45,339 nt of DNA from an uncultured Candidatus Saccharibacteria bacterium (GTDB lineage Bacteria > Patescibacteriota > Saccharimonadia > Saccharimonadales > Saccharimonadaceae). Position numbers and translations under genes: made by a program. Location: positions 1-45,339 of the forward strand of contig CAMYAY010000007.1 of NCBI GenBank assembly GCA_947253945.1. Direction: 5' to 3'. This document shows, piece by piece, positions 22,785 to 30,817 of the stretch (position 1 is the stretch's first letter; each line of letters starts with the position of its first letter). The notes under the pieces were generated by a model. That model had not been told where the DNA came from, did not search any database, and saw only the letters and a program-made list of their open reading frames with translations.

Positions 22785-25700
22785 ATGAAGAAGAGTATTA
22801 TAAAGTGTTGTCGTAAAAAGCAGTATTTTTTTGCTGGTTCTTTAGCGATTTTATTTGCTGTAGTTACTTGTGCGCTAGCATCACGCACAATTCTAGCCGA
22901 TTTCGCTACGTATGATCCGAGTATCGGTAGCGGAAATAGTGGTAGTGGGAATAACGAAGTACCTAAAGGAATAAAGGATGACTTAGCCTCGTCGCCTAAG
23001 AGTAAATATTATCGTCCTGGTGATATATACTCAACTTATTTTTTGGAGGGTACCGATAGTGCAAGTGGGTGCTATGTTATACCGTTTGGTGAGAGGATTA
23101 TACACAGTAGAGTTTTGGGTGCGTCGTATGTTGGAAGCGGGTCGAGTGGTACGCTGGGTATAGTAGATGTACAGCTCGAAACGGGTAACCCCCCATTGTC
23201 AATAAACCCGAGAGAAGTTGTTAGCGGTATGGCTATGAAAGCAAATGGCTCTGACGGCGTTACTAGTGCGTATGGTGGGCCAAGCGCTACACTAGATACT
23301 GGAAAGTTGAGAACGAAAATGACCGATGATCCAGGTGAATGCACTGCAGCAACAATACCTAGCTATGGTTGTCATAACCATTCATCCACGGAAAAACCCG
23401 AGTACTGTACAAGTAGCTATGACAGCGAAGGGTGGGTGAGCTATAGAGGATTTAAACCTTATCCGAACTGTCATGCGCGTGCAACTAGTTATTGGGATAA
23501 CTGTCAAATGATGAAAGCCTATGCCACAGCAAGAGATAACCGTAGACAATATTTAAGCGATAAAGAATCGCGCCGTAAGTACGTTATTGCGCGTGATAAA
23601 TGGAGTACTGATGATGACACGTTCAAGAGTTGTGTAAGAAATTCCCAAGATGGTGGAAAGGGCTGTAGCGATCCGGGTGATCCGCCAAGCTACGTTCCTG
23701 AGCCAACCTACGTTCCTGAACCTGCTAAGGAATGTGATCCTCCGTATCATTACGTAGACAGAGATGATGAGCCTGATAAAAATTGTAGTTCACGAGTTGG
23801 GGAGAGGTTGTATGATAGTGTTAAGAAGGACGACGAGTGTATACCGAGGTATACGTGTGGTGATATTGATTTTAATTTTTGTATAGAACGTGGCTATCCT
23901 AGTGAATATTGGTTTGCTGAAGTTGAAGCTACCAGGGATAAACCAGTCGCGCAACCGGGCGAGGTAGTAAACTTTACGTATACAATTCGTCTACTAAATA
24001 ATGACGTTGAGGCTCGTGGTACTACATGTTCAGGTGATGGTCACACTTACTCTTATAACACTAGCCATCAACCAGGTACAGCCCAGAGGGACATCGAGGT
24101 ACATACTAGGACGGTAGGCGTAGATGGGAATTTTATACTTCCAGCTGGTCATAGTGAGGTGTCTATTACTGTACCGCACGTTGTTACACAGGAAGATGTT
24201 GGTAAAAATATACTCGGTGAGGTCTGGACCGATACTGGTTCATGGCGGTGTGTTAGTCCGTTTAATACAACATTTAATGTTGGCCCCGGTCCCGCCATCG
24301 AGCTAAATAAGAATGGTCAGCTCACAACGCGTAGCTGTAAGCGTTATGCTAGTACCGACACCACGGTGCATTATAACTGGAATGTGCTAATGAAGAGTGA
24401 GCATAAGGTCAATTCTCCAACTTGGCACGAAAATAAATCATACGATTATCATTCACAGGATCAATTTGGTGGCCAAGATGAGTTTGACACAATTTACGCT
24501 TATCCAACTGATGAAGTTACCTTCCGACATTGGGCATGGCTACAACTACCCTGCGGTAGATCTAAAGATGGGCATTACGACGTACAATGCACCCGGAATA
24601 ACCATGAAGTAGCGTTTACCGACCATAGCGAATGGCTTGGCTCTAATAGCAACATACCAAAGTGGCCGGCTGACTATCTCATTGGCGAGCATCACTCTAG
24701 CTCTCTACTGCCTGGAGATAGGCGAGTTATCGTTGAGGGTCATGTTGGGAATTTACACGCTCCATTTAAGGTGACACAGAATGAAGTTACTAGGACAATG
24801 TGTGAATACCTCAGCGCTAACCCTGGATCGTTTGTTCCATTCTGGATCTATCATGACCAGCGTGGTACGCTTGGCGGCGAAAATCGGTCAAAGAAGACCT
24901 GTGTTCACTTCCCGTATCACTATACCTATGAAAAAGGCCCTTCTTATGGGCGAGCGAAGAAAACTTGCACGTGGGATGGATCTTGCCCAGGTAATGTTGT
25001 ACCGGATGACCAGGTAGATAAGGGTGGTATTATGCTTCATGCCTACAACACGATGAAAGAGAAGAATAAGGACAAACCAGACGATAGGGTTCTGTTGGGC
25101 GATGACCTCAACTTTGAGAGTAGAACGTGGCTGAGCCATGGTCGAACAAAGACCAAGGACTATGAGTATCATGCCTATGTTGCCGTGGTGGATGGCGATG
25201 CGATTAATGGCGAAAACTCAAGGGGGCCATTGGTATATAGCAACAAGCACGGATTTAACAATAGTGAGTTCAACTGCACTGTTAAGTCTAGATTGTCATC
25301 GCAATCGCATAAAATAGATCGTGAAAAGATTAGGGGCTGCTATGAGCTATGTGCTAGTGGCGACTGGGATGGTAATGGCAAATGCGAATCGAATCGCCCG
25401 TCAATTCCATGGAATAATGATGCTGACTGGCAGAAACATATGGTCAAGATACCGTACGACGGCGTGTTTAGCCCGAAGCTATTTAACGAGACGAAGCCAC
25501 GTCCGGGAGATAAAATTTGTTACTGGTCTGCGATTTCTAACTGGTCGGTGATTGATGATGTGTCGTCAGACTCAATACTAGTGTCTAATATGCAATGTAT
25601 TGACGTCGCGAAACAGCCGCAGCTAAAGATTCTTGGCGGTGATTCCATCGCCGGCGGTGAAATATCTAGTTCCGACTACAACCCAGTAAATCCAATTAAC

Positions 25701-26603
25701 GGCAATCGTGGCTCATGGTCACAGTACGGACTGTTCGCGAATGGTGAAATCCATCGCTTTGGTTCAGCCGGATTCTCAAATGCTTGGAATGTATATTGGC
25801 GCAACAGCTGTCGCTTGTCTTATGCAAATGACATTGGCTTGACTAGCAAAGATAGCTGTAAGATAGATAATAAGCATCTTGGTAGCTTTGGCATGGTGAG
25901 CGATAGTTCTCCAAACTACAAGCCGCGCATACCAGATGTAGATGAGACAAAGCTTAGTTTGACTAGGGAGTCGACTATAGACTTAGGGCGCGATAGTAGA
26001 ATTCAGCCAAATAAAGCCACTGGCATTGTGTATAAGAACTATAAAAAACTACATATCAAGGGTAAGTTGCCAGATGGCGCGAAAGTGGTGATTTATGTAC
26101 CTAGCTACAGGAGCGGCGAAAATACACCAGAGGTCGATATTGACGATAATATTGAGCCAGTACATAAAACATTTAACAGTTTAAGTGATATACCGTCGCT
26201 AACGATAATTGCAGATAATGATATTAATATCAAAAGTAATGTAACCAATATATTCGGCAATTACGTTACGCGCCGTGGGCATATTTACACGTGTGCTGAA
26301 GATAAGAACAAGAGTTCATCGAGTGACATAAGCAATATGAAAATATCTTCTGAATTAGGCACCACCCAGAAATGTAATAATAATGGTCTAAAGGTTCAAG
26401 GGGCGTTAATCTCATATGATAATATCGTATTCCACCGTACCTATGGTGCAGAGAACTTCAAAGAATCAACGCGCAGTATTCCAAGTGAGGAAGTCGACTA
26501 CACGCCAAACACCTTCCTCTTGCCATACTACCAAAGCTATAAGTTCGAAGATAAGACCAACTTTGTAGTGCGAACTGCCAATAATATGATACCTAGGTAT
26601 TAA
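22785..26603 (+). CDS. Giant Cys-rich exported surface protein
   Basis: 1272 residues from ATG 22785 with GTGAGG upstream. A basic N-terminus and hydrophobic segment (residues about 17-38) form a signal peptide, possibly cleaved after TILA. The rest is extracellular, with many Cys, a proline linker repeating YVPEP (near residue 305), a beta-sandwich-like stretch (AQPGEVVNFTYTIRL) and a region with PGDKICYW and LKILGGDSIAGG. The end (DNDINIKSNVTNIFG through NNMIPRY) resembles C-termini of Saccharibacteria surface proteins, from memory. There is no LPxTG or C-terminal membrane anchor. Probably an adhesin or host-contact protein; function unproven. Confidence 0.8.
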   Translation: MKKSIIKCCRKKQYFFAGSLAILFAVVTCALASRTILADFATYDPSIGSGNSGSGNNEVPKGIKDDLASSPKSKYYRPGDIYSTYFLEGTDSASGCYVIPFGERIIHSRVLGASYVGSGSSGTLGIVDVQLETGNPPLSINPREVVSGMAMKANGSDGVTSAYGGPSATLDTGKLRTKMTDDPGECTAATIPSYGCHNHSSTEKPEYCTSSYDSEGWVSYRGFKPYPNCHARATSYWDNCQMMKAYATARDNRRQYLSDKESRRKYVIARDKWSTDDDTFKSCVRNSQDGGKGCSDPGDPPSYVPEPTYVPEPAKECDPPYHYVDRDDEPDKNCSSRVGERLYDSVKKDDECIPRYTCGDIDFNFCIERGYPSEYWFAEVEATRDKPVAQPGEVVNFTYTIRLLNNDVEARGTTCSGDGHTYSYNTSHQPGTAQRDIEVHTRTVGVDGNFILPAGHSEVSITVPHVVTQEDVGKNILGEVWTDTGSWRCVSPFNTTFNVGPGPAIELNKNGQLTTRSCKRYASTDTTVHYNWNVLMKSEHKVNSPTWHENKSYDYHSQDQFGGQDEFDTIYAYPTDEVTFRHWAWLQLPCGRSKDGHYDVQCTRNNHEVAFTDHSEWLGSNSNIPKWPADYLIGEHHSSSLLPGDRRVIVEGHVGNLHAPFKVTQNEVTRTMCEYLSANPGSFVPFWIYHDQRGTLGGENRSKKTCVHFPYHYTYEKGPSYGRAKKTCTWDGSCPGNVVPDDQVDKGGIMLHAYNTMKEKNKDKPDDRVLLGDDLNFESRTWLSHGRTKTKDYEYHAYVAVVDGDAINGENSRGPLVYSNKHGFNNSEFNCTVKSRLSSQSHKIDREKIRGCYELCASGDWDGNGKCESNRPSIPWNNDADWQKHMVKIPYDGVFSPKLFNETKPRPGDKICYWSAISNWSVIDDVSSDSILVSNMQCIDVAKQPQLKILGGDSIAGGEISSSDYNPVNPINGNRGSWSQYGLFANGEIHRFGSAGFSNAWNVYWRNSCRLSYANDIGLTSKDSCKIDNKHLGSFGMVSDSSPNYKPRIPDVDETKLSLTRESTIDLGRDSRIQPNKATGIVYKNYKKLHIKGKLPDGAKVVIYVPSYRSGENTPEVDIDDNIEPVHKTFNSLSDIPSLTIIADNDINIKSNVTNIFGNYVTRRGHIYTCAEDKNKSSSSDISNMKISSELGTTQKCNNNGLKVQGALISYDNIVFHRTYGAENFKESTRSIPSEEVDYTPNTFLLPYYQSYKFEDKTNFVVRTANNMIPRY

Positions 26604-26617
26604 ATCGCACTCTTACG

Positions 26618-26652
26618 ATAACAGCCAGCCAAAAGGTTGGCTGTTATTTTGT
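26618..26652 (+). terminator. Terminator of the surface-protein unit
   Basis: 11-bp stem AACAGCCAGCC / GGTTGGCTGTT (one G-U pair), AAAA loop, then ATTTTGTT. Confidence 0.9.
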
Positions 26653-26661
26653 TAAAACCTA

Positions 26662-26690
26662 TTGCGTTACGTTAAAAAATAGTGTATAAT
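26662..26690 (+). promoter_or_regulatory. Promoter of the infA-rpsI operon
   Basis: TTGCGT (26662-26667), 17-base spacer, TATAAT (26685-26690). Predicted start is about 10 bases before the infA ATG, leaving no room for a normal ribosome-binding site. Confidence 0.75.
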
Positions 26691-26707
26691 TACAAATTGT
26701 AGTTACT

Positions 26708-26986
26708 ATGGCTGTAGACAAGGAAGTAATCAAAATCAATGGTACCGTGGTGGAAGCCCTACCTGGTACTAAATTTAGGGTAGAACTTGAAAACGGTCAT
26801 ACTATTATCGCCATTATATCAGGCAAGATGCGCAAGCATTACATTCGTTTGGTACAGGGAGATAAGGTTGAAGTTGAGATGACCCCATACGATCTCACGC
26901 GGGGAAGAATCAGCTTTCGACTACGTGAGGAAAAAAATTTAAGTGCACCGCAGGGAAGCGGTCAGAAAGGACATAGCCGAAGATGA
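26708..26986 (+). CDS. infA: Translation initiation factor IF-1
   Basis: 92 residues; the usual length is about 72. The OB-fold core is standard (IKINGTVVEALPGTKFRVEL, then SGKMRKHYIRLVQGD and TPYDLTRGRISFR). The last 20 residues are an extra Gly/Ser/basic tail. IF-1 blocks the A site during initiation. No Shine-Dalgarno sequence precedes the ATG and the predicted leader is about 10 bases. Its TGA overlaps the rpmJ start (ATGA). Confidence 0.95.
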   Translation: MAVDKEVIKINGTVVEALPGTKFRVELENGHTIIAIISGKMRKHYIRLVQGDKVEVEMTPYDLTRGRISFRLREEKNLSAPQGSGQKGHSRR

Positions 26987-27099
26987 AAGTCTCAGCTAGC
27001 GTTAAGAAACGCAGCCCAGATGACAAGTTAGTGCGTCGTAAGGGTCGCCTACGCGTCATCAACAAGATGAAGCCACGTAATAAGCAGAGGCAAGGCTAA
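26983..27099 (+). CDS. rpmJ: 50S ribosomal protein L36, zinc-free form
   Basis: 38 residues, short enough to miss with ORF length cut-offs. Reads KVSASVKKRSPDDKLVRRKG then ends KPRNKQRQG, matching L36 in length, spacing and the final KQRQG. The Cys and His that bind zinc in the common form are replaced (KKRSPDD where KKICEKC is usual). ATGA overlap with infA; GGAGA follows for rpsM. Confidence 0.92.
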   Translation: MKVSASVKKRSPDDKLVRRKGRLRVINKMKPRNKQRQG

Positions 27100-27107
27100 G
27101 GAGAGAT

Positions 27108-27494
27108 ATGGCAAGATTTGCTAACGTTGAGGTTCCTGCTGACAAGCAGATTGCAGTGGCATTGACCTACATTTATGGCATCGGCCCAAAGTTGGCTGGT
27201 GACATTGTCAAAGCCGCTAAAGTAAAGCCTGAGACCCGCACTAAGGATCTCAAGCCAGAAGAAGAGCGCAAGCTCCGCGAGATTATCGACGCTAATTACA
27301 CTGTAGAAGGTGATTTGCGCCGCATTGTCGCTGGCAACATTAAGCGCCTAAAGGATATTAACTCTTACCGTGGTCTACGCCACAAGGCTAACCTACCAGT
27401 ACACGGTCAGCGTACTCGTACGAATGCCCGTACTAAGCGTGGTAAGCGTATCGCCGTTGGTGGCAGCCAGCCAAAGGCAGCAAGTAAGACCTAG
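27108..27494 (+). CDS. rpsM: 30S ribosomal protein S13
   Basis: 128 residues. Contains the helix-turn-helix LTYIYGIGPKLAGDI and the diagnostic SYRGLRHKANLPVHGQRTRTNAR (residues 85-107) that contacts P-site tRNA. The last few residues (SQPKAASKT) are a basic tail. 38 bases separate it from rpsK. Confidence 0.97.
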   Translation: MARFANVEVPADKQIAVALTYIYGIGPKLAGDIVKAAKVKPETRTKDLKPEEERKLREIIDANYTVEGDLRRIVAGNIKRLKDINSYRGLRHKANLPVHGQRTRTNARTKRGKRIAVGGSQPKAASKT

Positions 27495-27532
27495 GATAGT
27501 CGAGTTAGGAAGGTAAATAAGGAAAGGAATCT

Positions 27533-27952
27533 ATGGCAGACAAGAAATCTGTTGCCGCGTCAAAGAAGACTACCGCCAAGGGCAAAAAGCGCACTAAGCG
27601 CAGCATTCCGCTCGGCCAAGTCCATATTCAGGCGACATTTAACAATACAATCATTACATTTGCAGACAACCATGGTAACGCGTTGAGCGCAAGCTCAGCT
27701 GGTGCTTGTGGCTTCCGTGGTAGCAAGAAGGGCACCGCATTTGCCGCCCAAATCGCTACGGAAAAGGCCGCCGAAGTTGCCAAGAATCAGTACGGTTTAA
27801 CTAAAGTTGACGTCTTCGTTAAGGGCGTTGGTCTAGGTCGTGATGCTGCAGTACGTGCTATCAGCGCTGCTGAAATGCAAATTGAGAGCATCAACGATGT
27901 AACTAGCGTGCCACATGGCGGTGTACGTCCTAAGCGCGAAAGGAGAGCATAA
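27533..27952 (+). CDS. rpsK: 30S ribosomal protein S11
   Basis: 139 residues with a Lys-rich N-terminal extension of about 20. Core signatures are HIQATFNNTIITFADNHGNAL, SSAGACGFRGSKKGTAFAAQ (start at residue 55) and the C-terminal TSVPHGGVRPKRERRA. S11 lines the platform near the E site. AAGGAAAGGA precedes the start. Three bases separate it from rpsD. Confidence 0.97.
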   Translation: MADKKSVAASKKTTAKGKKRTKRSIPLGQVHIQATFNNTIITFADNHGNALSASSAGACGFRGSKKGTAFAAQIATEKAAEVAKNQYGLTKVDVFVKGVGLGRDAAVRAISAAEMQIESINDVTSVPHGGVRPKRERRA

Positions 27953-27955
27953 ACT

Positions 27956-28573
27956 ATGGCTCGAGATAATTCACCAATTGTTAAGCAGAGCCGCCGCGAA
28001 GGCTACGCTCTACATCGCAAGGCCGTCAAGGTCATGGCGCATAAGACTGGTATTCCTGGCCAACACGCTGGGTCACGCCAAGGTAAGCCATCACTATATT
28101 TGACTCAGCTACGTGAAAAGCAGAAGGTGCGCCGCATTTACGGTGTGCTAGAGAAGCAATTCCGCATTCTAATGAAGCAGGCCACTAAAGACCAGGCTTT
28201 GACTGGTGTTAAGTTGCTAGAACTCTTGGAACGTCGTCTTGATAACGCTGTTTATCGCGCTGGGTTTGCTGTATCACGCCGTCAAGCGCGTCAGCTCGTG
28301 ACCCATGGTCACTTCCTACTCAACGGTCGTCGTGTTGATATTCCATCAATTCGTCTCAAGGCCGGTGACGTAGTTACTGTTCGTCCACACTCTCAAAATA
28401 GCGCCTTCTTCAAGGGCTTAGCTGAGATTAATCGCGACGCTCAAAGTCAGCCAGCCGGTTGGCTCAAATCTGATGTCAAGAATATGACTATCACCGTAAC
28501 CGGTTTGCCAGCACGTGAAGACGCTGAGCCTGGCATTAATGAACAGCTAATCGTTGAGTTCTACTCACGCTAA
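27956..28573 (+). CDS. rpsD: 30S ribosomal protein S4
   Basis: 205 residues, typical. Contains LREKQKVRRIYGVLEKQFR and an S4 domain (LERRLDNAVYRAGFAVSRRQ, residues about 92-111). The N-terminal zinc-binding Cys of some S4 proteins are absent. S4 nucleates 30S assembly. 14 bases with GGGAGGA separate it from rpoA. Confidence 0.97.
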   Translation: MARDNSPIVKQSRREGYALHRKAVKVMAHKTGIPGQHAGSRQGKPSLYLTQLREKQKVRRIYGVLEKQFRILMKQATKDQALTGVKLLELLERRLDNAVYRAGFAVSRRQARQLVTHGHFLLNGRRVDIPSIRLKAGDVVTVRPHSQNSAFFKGLAEINRDAQSQPAGWLKSDVKNMTITVTGLPAREDAEPGINEQLIVEFYSR

Positions 28574-28587
28574 ATAAGGGAGGACAA

Positions 28588-29511
28588 ATGAGCAATACAA
28601 TTTTGAAGCCAGCAGTAACCAGTGTTAAGGAGTTAGCTCAAAATAGCTCTGTGCTGACAATCGAGCCACTTGCTAGCGGCTATGGTCAGACCCTTGGCAA
28701 TTCACTACGCCGCGTCTTACTATCATCAATTGAAGGTTCAGCTATTACCGCTTTTAAAATCGACGGTGTTGGCCATGAATTTACTACCATCCCTGGCGTT
28801 AAGGAAGACGTGCTTGAGATTATGCTTAACCTCAAGAGCGTTGTACTAGACAGCCACAAGGATGAACCAGTTGAATATACTGTCCGCAAGAAGGGCGGTG
28901 TATTAACTGCAGCCGATTTGGCTGGTAGTGCCGATTTTGACGTAGTAGACGACTCACAAGTCATCGCTACTATCGACGACCCAAATCATGAACTAGTTTT
29001 GACCATCGTAGTTGAGCGTGGTCGCGGTTATCAAACTATCGAAGAATCAAGCGCGCATCGCTTGCACTCTGACATGATTGCCGTTGATGCGCCATTCTCA
29101 CCAGTGCGTCGCGTCCGCTACGCCGTTGAGAAGACTCGTGTTGGCGACAACGTTGACCTTGATAAACTAGTTATTACTGTTGACACCGACGGTTCAATTA
29201 CGCCAAATGACGCCTTTGAACAGGCTGCTGCCATCTTAGTCAATCAGTATAAGGCCATTGCTGGTCAAACCGTGGTAGCTGACGCTGAGCCGGCCGCCGC
29301 TGCTGAATCTGATGACGCAACTGGCATGCTATCGATGTCAATCGAAGAGCTCGGAATGAGCGCCCGCACCACTAATGCCTTGATTAGCAACAACATCAAC
29401 ACCGTTGGCGACCTCGTATCGTTAACCGATGATGAGCTAGAAGACCTCAAGGGTTTTGGTGCTAAGGCTAAAGAAGAAGTTAAAGCCCGCGTGGCAGAAT
29501 TGGAGTTTTAA
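28588..29511 (+). CDS. rpoA: RNA polymerase alpha subunit
   Basis: 307 residues. The N-terminal dimerisation domain has GYGQTLGNSLRRVLLSSIEG (residues 31-50). After an Ala/Glu linker the C-terminal domain (residues about 245-305) has IEELGMSARTTNALI and LKGFGAKAKEEV, the helix-hairpin-helix that binds UP elements and activators. Gene order rpsD-rpoA-rplQ is the classical alpha operon. Confidence 0.97.
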   Translation: MSNTILKPAVTSVKELAQNSSVLTIEPLASGYGQTLGNSLRRVLLSSIEGSAITAFKIDGVGHEFTTIPGVKEDVLEIMLNLKSVVLDSHKDEPVEYTVRKKGGVLTAADLAGSADFDVVDDSQVIATIDDPNHELVLTIVVERGRGYQTIEESSAHRLHSDMIAVDAPFSPVRRVRYAVEKTRVGDNVDLDKLVITVDTDGSITPNDAFEQAAAILVNQYKAIAGQTVVADAEPAAAAESDDATGMLSMSIEELGMSARTTNALISNNINTVGDLVSLTDDELEDLKGFGAKAKEEVKARVAELEF

Positions 29512-29514
29512 TCA

Positions 29515-29931
29515 ATGCATAGGCATGGATACAAAGGCCGCAAGTTTGGTCGCGAACGCAACCAACGTCGTGCCTTGCGTCGTGGGCTTGTGATTTCTTT
29601 GGTTGAGCATGGCGCTATTGTCACCACTCTACAAAAGGCCAAGGATATTCGCCCAGTCGCAGAAAAGTTAATCACGAAAGCACGTAAGGGCGGCCTAGCT
29701 CGCCGTCGTGCTATCATCGCAGCGCTAAATAATCTAGATGCTGCAAACAAGCTAGTTGACGTTGTTGCCCCACAGTTACAACGTGAAAGTGGCTACTTGC
29801 GCATCGTCAAGCTAAATCAGAACCGGGTTGGCGACAACGCTGAAATGGCTCGGATTGAGTTTGTCGACGAAATCAAGCCAGTCGCTAAGCCAGTCAAGGC
29901 TGAAGTAGCTAACAAGAAGGAGGCTAAGTAA
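29515..29931 (+). CDS. rplQ: 50S ribosomal protein L17
   Basis: 138 residues. Core begins HRHGYKGRKFGRERNQRRAL; the usual L17 first line is MRHRKxGRKLGR. It also has ATTLQKAK-type TTLQKAKDIRPVAEKLI. The last 20 residues are a Lys/Ala/Pro/Glu tail. Linked to rplM by TAATG. Confidence 0.96.
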   Translation: MHRHGYKGRKFGRERNQRRALRRGLVISLVEHGAIVTTLQKAKDIRPVAEKLITKARKGGLARRRAIIAALNNLDAANKLVDVVAPQLQRESGYLRIVKLNQNRVGDNAEMARIEFVDEIKPVAKPVKAEVANKKEAK

Positions 29932-30356
29932 TGAACACTAAGACCTACCAGAAGAAAGCCGGTGAAGTCGAGCACAAGTGGGTGCTAGTTGACGCCGCTA
30001 ACTTGCCACTTGGCCGTGTTGCAACCTTTGTTGCTAACCGCCTAATGGGCAAGTATGACCCAACCTACACTGCGCACATGGATGCCGGTGATAACGTTGT
30101 AGTTATCAATGCCGACCAGATGGTTTACAATGGCGACCGTCGCACTAAGAAGTACTATCGCCACAGTGAATTCCCAGGTGCTTTGAAGGAAATCAAGGCT
30201 GAGGATGTTAGCCTTAGCGAAATGCTAGAGCGTTCAGTTGCTGGCATGTTACCAAAGAACAAGTTGCGTGATGCTCGTGTCGCTCGCTTGCGTGTTTACG
30301 CTGGCGCTGACCACAGCAACACTGCACAACAACCAGTAAAATTGGAGGTTAAGTAA
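29931..30356 (+). CDS. rplM: 50S ribosomal protein L13
   Basis: 141 residues, typical. Contains KWVLVDAANLPLGRVAT, the central AGDNVVVINADQMVYNGDR, and GMLPKNKLRDARVARLRVYAG. L13 is an early 50S assembly protein. In E. coli rplM-rpsI is a separate operon; here it is fused to the end of the alpha operon through TAATG. Confidence 0.97.
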   Translation: MNTKTYQKKAGEVEHKWVLVDAANLPLGRVATFVANRLMGKYDPTYTAHMDAGDNVVVINADQMVYNGDRRTKKYYRHSEFPGALKEIKAEDVSLSEMLERSVAGMLPKNKLRDARVARLRVYAGADHSNTAQQPVKLEVK

Positions 30357-30754
30357 TGGCCACAGGTACATATTTTTACGGTCTTGGTCGTCGCAAGAGC
30401 TCAAGCGTGTCTGCACGTCTTTACAAGGGCAAGGGCGATATCACCATCAATGGTAAGTCAGCCAAGGATTACTTCGCTGGCAACACCACTTTGCTAGCTG
30501 AAATCACCGACCCATTGGCACTAGTCAGTAAACAAGCTGAATTTGATGTCACTTTGCTCGCTAAGGGTGGTGGCACCGCTGGTCAAGTTGATGCCGCTAA
30601 GCTCGCTATTGCGAAGGCACTAGCATCAATCAATGACGACTTGCGCGGCACGTTATCAAAGGCTGGTTATCTCCGCCGTGATAGTCGTGAAGTCGAGCGC
30701 AAAAAGTACGGTTTGCGTGGTGCACGCCGCAAAGAGCAGTTCTCAAAGCGTTAA
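30356..30754 (+). CDS. rpsI: 30S ribosomal protein S9
   Basis: 132 residues, typical. Starts with GLGRRKSSSVSARLYKGKG and ends RRKEQFSKR, the flexible basic tail whose final Arg contacts P-site tRNA. Last gene of the operon, followed by a terminator. Confidence 0.97.
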   Translation: MATGTYFYGLGRRKSSSVSARLYKGKGDITINGKSAKDYFAGNTTLLAEITDPLALVSKQAEFDVTLLAKGGGTAGQVDAAKLAIAKALASINDDLRGTLSKAGYLRRDSREVERKKYGLRGARRKEQFSKR

Positions 30755-30768
30755 TACCACATATCTAC

Positions 30769-30800
30769 AAAAGAGGAGTCCGCACGGCTCCTCTTTTATT
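30769..30800 (+). terminator. Terminator of the infA-rpsI operon
   Basis: 10-bp stem AAAAGAGGAG / CTCCTCTTTT with a 9-base loop, then ATTAT. Confidence 0.85.
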
Positions 30801-30801
30801 A

Positions 30802-30810
30802 TGTTATAAT
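30802..30810 (+). promoter_or_regulatory. Extended -10 at trpS
   Basis: TGtTATAAT ends 7 bases before the trpS ATG. The 7 bases (AGGAGTT) contain a ribosome-binding site that would be absent from a transcript started here but present in read-through mRNA. No -35 is evident. Confidence 0.55.
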
Positions 30811-30817
30811 AGGAGTT

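Noticed and set aside
23692..23720. Short YVPEP repeat in the giant surface protein as a mobile or variable repeat
   Set aside because: Only two copies are present; it looks like an ordinary proline-rich linker.
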